A DNA stretch of 18,105 nt from Bacillota bacterium. GTDB taxonomy: Bacteria > Bacillota > Dehalobacteriia > UBA4068. The stretch is from positions 1-18,105 of the forward strand of contig JAFSIU010000055.1 of the NCBI GenBank assembly GCA_017439615.1. The letters run 5' to 3'. The position numbers and the translations under genes were made by a program. Below the pieces are notes generated by a model, which had not been told where the DNA came from, did no database searches, and was given only the letters and a program-made list of their open reading frames with translations. Numbering within the stretch: the stretch's first letter is position 1; each line of letters starts with the position of its first letter. Below, piece by piece: positions 13,306 to 18,105 of the stretch.

Positions 13306-16104
13306 TTATTTGTTGATCACATCACGGACAAAGTTTTGGAAGACTCCGACTTCGGTTGCTGCCTCAATGCATTGCTTGAACATCTGTGCATATTCTTCCT
13401 GCTTTTCATCACTGACTTGGACGATAGGATCAATTTCGGGCAGGGCTGCAATATTCGCCATTATCTTTGCCGAGACATTTTCTCCATAGGTCTGTAGCAG
13501 GTAATAGAAGAAATGATGCCCGACATCATATTCTGTGGTGCGATTGGTGGAATAATAGTAATAGTGGAAGAAATCTGCCTTGTCCTCTTCCGAAAGGAAG
13601 GACCAGTCAAAATCATTCGGGGCTCCGTTTTCATTGAGTATGAGCCTGCTGAGATATTCGGCTCTGCCCTCATACCATGGTGTAGGTGCATATTTGTTAT
13701 GGGCCATGGCAGGGATCTGTTGATCGATAGCATGCACCATCTCATGAGCTATCGTCAGTTCGGAAAAGTCTCTGACAACATCCTCCGGCAGATGGATATT
13801 GCCCTCGCTTGCCACGGGCGACCAGCTCGAGGTGCTGTCAATGATGATTTGTCCGATCGGAGCATCGGCAGGGAAATATGTCCCGACCATGACCTGTTTA
13901 GCCCTTTTCAATAAATCGCTTGCCTTTTGTCCGAATTCTTCTGTCTGTCCTAAAGAACCGGAAATCATACATTTGAGGTTTTCATCCTCCCATAAACATT
14001 CAAGCTTATCAAAAATAAAGCTTACGGCTGACATCTCTTCGGCTTTCATAACCTCTTCCAGTGTAGTACGCCCGATCACATAATGCGGGGTGCAGTAGCT
14101 GCCCAATGTTATGCTTTCACCATTTGTTGCGTCAAAGAAATTATAGGTCAGCAGATTGGTATCCATGGAGAATTGCTGAGTGAAAACTGCATAAGGTATC
14201 TGCAGCACAAAATATTGCATCAGATCTCCGTGTGGATGAGTGTGGTACCATTGTGTGGGATCTAAGTTATATGCTCCGGAAGATGCAACAAACACAGGCT
14301 CGACCGGTATCACAGTCAATTGTGTGTTGCTGCCCTTTTCAATGCCAAGATTGAAGGCTCCTGGGAAGGCAAAAGCAAAATCTCCGCTGACATATTGCAT
14401 TGCGATGAGTTTTCCCTGTTTGTCATAGCCGCGAAGAATTGCTTCGCCCTCGGTATATCCGGCGCCGTAAAGACCTGTCTGTGCTGAGGCATTGAATTCG
14501 GTATTTCCATATGGGTCAGCACATATGTTGCTCCAGACATGATCCAAGGTGATATATATCTCGCCGCTGTGTGTCTTCTGCAGTGCGGAGATATCGATCG
14601 TGGTATCGAAGCCCCAGCTATATGTATAATATGTCAAAGCGGCTGTATCATTGTAATATTTTCTGCTTTTTTCTGCGGCAGGGAACATTTGCTCAGCAGG
14701 CAGCGATGCAGGTGCGCTCAATTCCACACTTGTTTCATCACCGTGGAAATCGGAAATGATACCTGCGGGTATCTCATTATCCCTTGCATATTTGAGGATT
14801 GCCGTGTCATCATGTGCATAAAAGGCTACATTGCGGCTTTGTCCCTGCATGAGATAAGAGCCTATGTCTGTCAGAGAATCCGGCATATAGACACGCAGAT
14901 TAACATGCTCTTTATCATTGATTTTGTAGAATATACTGTCTCCGATGCTCTGCAGTCCCTCATGGAAGGTCAAGGTCTCCAAAGCCTTCAGTCCTGCGAA
15001 GGCATATGAAGCAACAGCTTTCGTATCCTCGGGAGCATAATAATATGTGGCAGCGTCATAATCGGGCGGGAAGCAAACCAAGGTCTTGTGGGGAATATCT
15101 GTGAAGATAACTCCGCCTTCTTCATAGAAAATGCCTTGCTCTTCATCAACAGTGAAATATCTCAGCGAGCTGCAATTCATAAAAGCCTTTTCGTGAATAG
15201 CAACAACAGGCAGTCCATTATATGAGGCAGGAATATGTGCTGTATAGGCATCGGTATCACAGCCTGTAATGATATATCCGGTTTTGTCGGTATTCATCTG
15301 ATATTGCAGCTCTGCCGCCGCCTGCGGAACCTTGATTGTAAAGGTGTCGCTCTTGTCATTATATGTCATGGCGGTTATGGTAACAGTGCCGGTTTTGTGT
15401 GCGGTAACTTTGCCATAGCCATCAACAGAAGCAATGCTTGCATCTGAGCTGCTCCAGATAATACCGCTGCCGGCATTTGCGGGAGAGAGCTCTGCATCAA
15501 GGAAGGTGCTCTGCCCGATATAAAGAGATGTCGAGGTATAAGACCGAGAAACATCGACATCCTTGATCTTTAAGGAAACAGGAGCGACGAAATAGGGTTG
15601 AGTTGCTTCATAGCTCAGCTTGGTAGCAATGCCTGAGGTGCGGCTGCTTTCATCCCAGACCACGCCGATATCAAGCGCCTGACAGATATCACGCAATTTG
15701 AAATAGGTGAAATTGTTGATATTATATGCCACAAAATCAACCTTTTGGCCATTGATAACAAGACTTGCTGCGTTTGGCAGGGCTTTCTTGCTTTTGGCAT
15801 CTCCGGGCTGCAGATCAGCAGCCGAAGGAGTATATTCCCCTCCTGCAGTCAGGGTGATCATATTCTGTGTCGGATCCCATGTGACCGAAAACTCCTTGTC
15901 GGTTCCCGCTGCCATCGCTGCAATATCACGGAGCTTATAGTATCCGTAATTATTGATATTATATGTTTCTACATTCACGCATCTTCCGTCTGCCTTGAAA
16001 CGGATATCGGTATAAAGCGCATTGACATAATCAATTGCCAAGGCATTGATCGTGAAAGAAAAAACAATCATCAAAGCCATTATTATAGTGAAACTCTTTT
16101 TCAT
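13306..16104 (-). CDS. Secreted multidomain zinc metallopeptidase
   Basis: The 932-aa protein starts with a signal peptide (basic MKKS, hydrophobic core, likely cut after NALA at residue 23). Next come two copper-amine-oxidase-N-like stalk segments with matching YNINNYGYYKLRDI and YNINNFTYFKLRDI (about residues 48-61 and 127-140). A BIG2 immunoglobulin-like domain follows (about 177-260, IIWSSSDASIASVDGYGKV), then a BspA-type LRR_5 region (about 265-450) and a middle part of about 240 residues I do not recognise. The C-terminal peptidase has HEMVH (787-791) and YEGRAEY, giving E812 or E816 as third zinc ligand, a gluzincin-like arrangement. Target and attachment are unknown; no LPXTG or SLH motif is seen. 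AAGGAGGAAG before the ATG at 16104 sets the start over an ATG 24 bases upstream. GC and codon use resemble neighbours. Confidence 0.87.
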   Translation of the reverse strand: MKKSFTIIMALMIVFSFTINALAIDYVNALYTDIRFKADGRCVNVETYNINNYGYYKLRDIAAMAAGTDKEFSVTWDPTQNMITLTAGGEYTPSAADLQPGDAKSKKALPNAASLVINGQKVDFVAYNINNFTYFKLRDICQALDIGVVWDESSRTSGIATKLSYEATQPYFVAPVSLKIKDVDVSRSYTSTSLYIGQSTFLDAELSPANAGSGIIWSSSDASIASVDGYGKVTAHKTGTVTITAMTYNDKSDTFTIKVPQAAAELQYQMNTDKTGYIITGCDTDAYTAHIPASYNGLPVVAIHEKAFMNCSSLRYFTVDEEQGIFYEEGGVIFTDIPHKTLVCFPPDYDAATYYYAPEDTKAVASYAFAGLKALETLTFHEGLQSIGDSIFYKINDKEHVNLRVYMPDSLTDIGSYLMQGQSRNVAFYAHDDTAILKYARDNEIPAGIISDFHGDETSVELSAPASLPAEQMFPAAEKSRKYYNDTAALTYYTYSWGFDTTIDISALQKTHSGEIYITLDHVWSNICADPYGNTEFNASAQTGLYGAGYTEGEAILRGYDKQGKLIAMQYVSGDFAFAFPGAFNLGIEKGSNTQLTVIPVEPVFVASSGAYNLDPTQWYHTHPHGDLMQYFVLQIPYAVFTQQFSMDTNLLTYNFFDATNGESITLGSYCTPHYVIGRTTLEEVMKAEEMSAVSFIFDKLECLWEDENLKCMISGSLGQTEEFGQKASDLLKRAKQVMVGTYFPADAPIGQIIIDSTSSWSPVASEGNIHLPEDVVRDFSELTIAHEMVHAIDQQIPAMAHNKYAPTPWYEGRAEYLSRLILNENGAPNDFDWSFLSEEDKADFFHYYYYSTNRTTEYDVGHHFFYYLLQTYGENVSAKIMANIAALPEIDPIVQVSDEKQEEYAQMFKQCIEAATEVGVFQNFVRDVINK

Positions 16105-16152
16105 TTGCTTCCTCCTTTTGCTTGCCATCGCTGCTGCAAAAATTCTGCTTAA

Positions 16153-16181
16153 ATAATATAACTAATATGCAGAAAAATCAA
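16153..16181 (-). promoter_or_regulatory. Promoter of the secreted metallopeptidase gene
   Basis: On the minus strand TTGATT (16176-16181), a 17-base spacer and TATTAT (16153-16158). This leaves a leader of about 45 nt to the chosen start codon. A sigma-A-type promoter. Confidence 0.65.
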
Positions 16182-16227
16182 GCTTAGGCCAATGAACTTA
16201 CTGTTTAAAGATGCTTACAGCTATGTG

Positions 16228-16259
16228 AAAAGGCATATCCTCATTGGGATATGCCTTTT
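16228..16259 (-). terminator. Terminator of the DUF11-repeat gene
   Basis: A 13-bp perfect stem (AAAAGGCATATCC / GGATATGCCTTTT) with a 6-base loop lies 23 bases past the stop of the DUF11 gene on the minus strand, where the stem ends in TTTTCA. It separates this gene from the metallopeptidase promoter. Confidence 0.75.
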
Positions 16260-16282
16260 GAGTGCCATTCAGTTAAATATTC

Positions 16283-17101
16283 TCAGAGATTGCCGTTTAT
16301 TATCAAGGTGGTGGTGCCGGGGCTGGTTACCCATGTGCCATCGGGTGTTTGTGTGATGGCAGCGGCAGGAACGGTGATCGCGCCGGTATCACTGGTGAAA
16401 ATGCCTCCGACATAGGTATAATTCGTGAAGGCATCACCGTCAAGTGTAACCTCCTCAATGGTGATAACAGGATCAAATTCATCGACTAATCTGATGCCGT
16501 CTTCGGCAGCAGCAGCTCTGTTACCATAGTTATAAATAGTGAAAATATAGCTGAAACTGCCATTTTCATTGACAGCGTCAGGCTCGATATCCTTGTTGAT
16601 AGCAAGGTTGATATAATCCTCAACAGTCAGGGTGCTTTGTGCTTCGGCATTGCCTGCGATGACCTCATTGACGATCAGGCTGCCTGCGGCAAGCGGTGCA
16701 GAGGCTGTGATATCCGCAGCATAAATGAGCATGGTGTTTCCGCCTGCGGGAACTGTGATATTTTCAATTATCAGCTCTCCGTTTGCGCTGACAGTCGGAG
16801 CAGGCTGCAGAATGCCGTTCTGATAGTATCTGATGGAATCTTCAATATAAGAAAGCGGGTAGAGAGGGCCGCCTCCGAAATTATATTCACCGAGATTGTC
16901 GGTTACGGTCAAACCGGTGATGGCTGCTGTGCCTGTATTGTTCAGAGTGATGACAAAGGTCGCAGTGCCGTCAGCTGTATATGTATCAACAACAGCGGTT
17001 TTATCAATGCTGAGAGTTTCATTGATCTCGCCTGCTGCTATATTCGAAAGTGTGGCTCCGTTATTTGAGTAAAGGGTAGCCTGATTCTGAAAGAAAACCA
17101 T
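16283..17101 (-). CDS. DUF11-repeat protein without signal peptide
   Basis: The 272-aa protein contains two DUF11-like beta-sandwich repeats, about residues 28-150 (LSIDKTAVVDTYTADGTATF, LNNTGTAAITGLTVTDNLG) and 155-270 (LAINKDIEPDAVNENGSFSY, IYNYGNRAAAAEDGIRLVDE). Such repeats are common in cell-surface and spore-surface proteins. The start, MVFFQNQATLYSNNG, is not a signal peptide, and there is no membrane segment, sortase motif or repeat-rich anchor. If it is surface-exposed it may be assembled from the mother cell onto spores, or exported another way; this is inference. The ATG at 17101 has GGAGG 11 bases upstream, a slightly long spacing. The gene is a single unit between a terminator and rnhA's terminator, with a hairpin in its leader. 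Confidence 0.78.
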   Translation of the reverse strand: MVFFQNQATLYSNNGATLSNIAAGEINETLSIDKTAVVDTYTADGTATFVITLNNTGTAAITGLTVTDNLGEYNFGGGPLYPLSYIEDSIRYYQNGILQPAPTVSANGELIIENITVPAGGNTMLIYAADITASAPLAAGSLIVNEVIAGNAEAQSTLTVEDYINLAINKDIEPDAVNENGSFSYIFTIYNYGNRAAAAEDGIRLVDEFDPVITIEEVTLDGDAFTNYTYVGGIFTSDTGAITVPAAAITQTPDGTWVTSPGTTTLIINGNL

Positions 17102-17126
17102 AAGTCTTAAAACCTCCGGGGAGAAA

Positions 17127-17148
17127 ATCAGCGTATTTCTACGCTGAT
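17127..17148 (-). promoter_or_regulatory. Hairpin in the leader of the DUF11-repeat gene
   Basis: ATCAGCGTA and TACGCTGAT pair perfectly around a 4-base loop, 25 bases before the start codon. On the minus strand it is followed by TTTTCTCC and then the SD, so it could be a weak attenuator or a 5' stabilising stem. Confidence 0.5.
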
Positions 17149-17183
17149 ATATTTTATGTACAAGTTACTCATTTGGTGCAGAA

Positions 17184-17208
17184 AAAAGAGCAGCAGCGCT
17201 GCTCTTTT
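17184..17208 (-). terminator. Terminator of rnhA, overlapping its stop codon
   Basis: AAAAGAGCAGC and GCTGCTCTTTT form an 11-bp stem around an AGC loop. On the minus strand the stem is followed by further Ts (TTTTTTC in all). Two bases of the rnhA stop codon are inside the stem. Confidence 0.82.
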
Positions 17209-17653
17209 AAATATCGGTATTTTCTTTTATGGCGGTGGTGGCGAGCTTGTCGCAGCGTTCATTTTCGGGATTGCCTGCATGCCCCTTGACTTTTATCCAT
17301 TCGATTTTATGCTTTTGCGACATTTCATATAAGGCCTTCCACAGCTCCTGATTTTCCACGGGCTCTTTTTTGGAGTTTTTCCATCCGTTTTTCAGCCAGT
17401 TTGCCAGCCATCCCTCATTGAAACCGCGTACAAGATAAGCACTGTCAGAATAAAGCTTTACACTGCAGGGCTCCTTCAAAGCCTGCAGTCCCTCCAAAGC
17501 GGCGCGCAGCTCCATACGGTTATTGGTGGTTTGCGGCTCAAAGCCCGAAAGCTCCTTGCGATGCGCTCCGTATATCAGCACTGTGCCCCAGCCTCCGGGT
17601 CCCGGATTGCCGGAGCAAGCACCATCACTGTATATAATAACTTCTTTTTGCAT
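17207..17653 (-). CDS. rnhA: Ribonuclease HI
   Basis: RNase HI cuts the RNA strand of RNA-DNA hybrids, clearing R-loops and primers in the cytoplasm. The 148-aa enzyme has the full DEDD set: D10 in YSDGACSGNPGPGG, E48 in NNRMELRA, D70 in YSDSAYLV and D135 in ERCDKLA, plus H125 in VKGHAGN. The basic-protrusion helix (WLANWLKNGWKNSKKE) is present, as in the E. coli type. No hybrid-binding domain is attached. The ATG at 17653 has GAGGG six bases upstream; a TTG two codons earlier is a weaker choice. It lies downstream of spoIIID, separated by that gene's terminator, so it probably has its own promoter within 17660-17760, where only an AT-rich TATAAAT is seen. Confidence 0.96.
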   Translation of the reverse strand: MQKEVIIYSDGACSGNPGPGGWGTVLIYGAHRKELSGFEPQTTNNRMELRAALEGLQALKEPCSVKLYSDSAYLVRGFNEGWLANWLKNGWKNSKKEPVENQELWKALYEMSQKHKIEWIKVKGHAGNPENERCDKLATTAIKENTDI

Positions 17654-17764
17654 ATTCAACCCTCAAAAAACTTTTGCTATTTATATTTGCTGCCAAAAGA
17701 AAAAATCCTTTTTTACCCTGAGATAATGGCAAAATAGTTTGCCTGATCAGAATCGGGAAATCAA

Positions 17765-17787
17765 AAGGAGAGTCAAACACTCTCCTT
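17765..17787 (-). terminator. Terminator of spoIIID, overlapping its stop codon
   Basis: AAGGAGAGT and ACTCTCCTT form a 9-bp stem with a 5-base loop. On the minus strand it runs into TTTTGATTT. The spoIIID stop codon at 17773-17775 is part of the stem and loop. Confidence 0.75.
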
Positions 17788-18036
17788 CTTTTGCTGTATA
17801 TATTTCTGTTTTGTGGCTTCTCCTCCCCTGATATGCCGCTCTGCCTTGTTGTTTTCCAGAATATCCCGTATTCTTGCCGCCACCATTTCATTGATGAGCG
17901 GCAGCCTTTCTGTTATATCCTTATGAACAGTTGATTTTGAAACTCCGAAAACACCGGCAGTCGCGCGCACTGTGGAGCCGCTTTCAAGAATATAGTTACT
18001 TATTTGCATCACTCTCTTTTGAATATAATCCTGCAT
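17773..18036 (-). CDS. spoIIID: SpoIIID, mother-cell sporulation transcription regulator
   Basis: SpoIIID is a small DNA-binding protein that tunes the sigma-E regulon in the mother cell during endospore formation. The 87-aa product matches the family from end to end: MQDYIQKRV at the start, a helix-turn-helix around residues 22-43 (TVRATAGVFGVSKSTVHKD), ITERLPLIN, and the basic tail RHIRGGEATKQKY that contacts DNA. The ATG at 18036 has GGGAGGC upstream; a GTG 15 bases earlier is less likely. That SD lies in the 3' arm of a long hairpin (18041-18091). Its promoter must be at or beyond the window edge. The gene shows that the organism, or a recent ancestor, makes endospores. Confidence 0.96.
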   Translation of the reverse strand: MQDYIQKRVMQISNYILESGSTVRATAGVFGVSKSTVHKDITERLPLINEMVAARIRDILENNKAERHIRGGEATKQKYIQQKKESV

Positions 18037-18040
18037 GCTT

Positions 18041-18091
18041 AAGCCTCCCACTCCGCTGTTTTGTAAATATATATGAGCAGAGGGGAGGCTT
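18041..18091 (-). promoter_or_regulatory. Hairpin covering the spoIIID ribosome binding site
   Basis: On the minus strand AAGCCTCCC then CTCTGC (18077-18091) pairs with GCGGAG, one bulged T, then GGGAGGCTT (18041-18056), about 15 bp around a 20-base AT-rich loop. The GGGAGG of the 3' arm is the spoIIID SD. It may gate translation, or, read on plus, act as a terminator ending in CTTTATGCTTTT for a transcript arriving from the other side. Confidence 0.55.
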
Positions 18092-18105
18092 TATGCTTTT
18101 GAATA

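Overview
This window looks like chromosome from a low-to-moderate GC, spore-forming member of the Bacillota, probably a clostridial lineage. The evidence is the sporulation genes spoVG and spoIIID, the spoVG-glmU-prs gene order that is classical in Firmicutes, luxS, strong purine-rich ribosome binding sites, and many intrinsic terminators with tight stems. The genus cannot be fixed from the sequence alone. No tRNA, rRNA, CRISPR array, insertion sequence or prophage gene was seen.

Layout. 1-300: the open end of an upstream frame, a very G-rich hairpin with four G-runs, and a bidirectional terminator. 302-4102 (minus): a likely operon of a PepV-type M20 dipeptidase, an acidic single-pass membrane protein and oligoendopeptidase F, suggesting peptide catabolism. 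4272-6343 (plus): membrane-anchored metallophosphoesterase, HAD phosphatase, then LuxS. 6573-7547 (plus): a TPR protein with a textbook promoter and inverted repeats overlapping it. 7762-8697 (minus): a CorA-type divalent cation transporter with a long structured leader. 8982-12414 (plus): spoVG, a YcxB-like small membrane protein, glmU and prs, linking a sporulation/division regulator to UDP-GlcNAc and PRPP supply. 12476-13231 (plus): an SMC/ABC-like small ATPase. 13306-17101 (minus): a large secreted multidomain zinc metallopeptidase and a DUF11-repeat protein. 17207-18036 (minus): RNase HI and SpoIIID.

Most interesting region: the corA-spoVG intergenic space. Two divergent promoters appear to share one palindromic -35 hexamer (TTGCAA), each with an exact 17-bp spacer and a perfect TATAAT. 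The corA transcript would carry a leader of about 140 nt containing a 21-codon ORF with its own strong Shine-Dalgarno (SD), starting MDGDPT, followed by a perfect hairpin that hides the corA SD. The uORF SD can pair either with the 3' end of the leader domain or with the strand that hides the corA SD, so the layout reads as a switch. The peptide start resembles, from memory, the enterobacterial MgtL magnesium leader peptide (MEPDPT).

A recurring theme is that three genes (corA, the ATPase after prs, and spoIIID) have SD-like sequences embedded in the 3' arm of a strong hairpin, which hints at translational control by RNA structure. All structures were found by eye, without folding energies or database searches.
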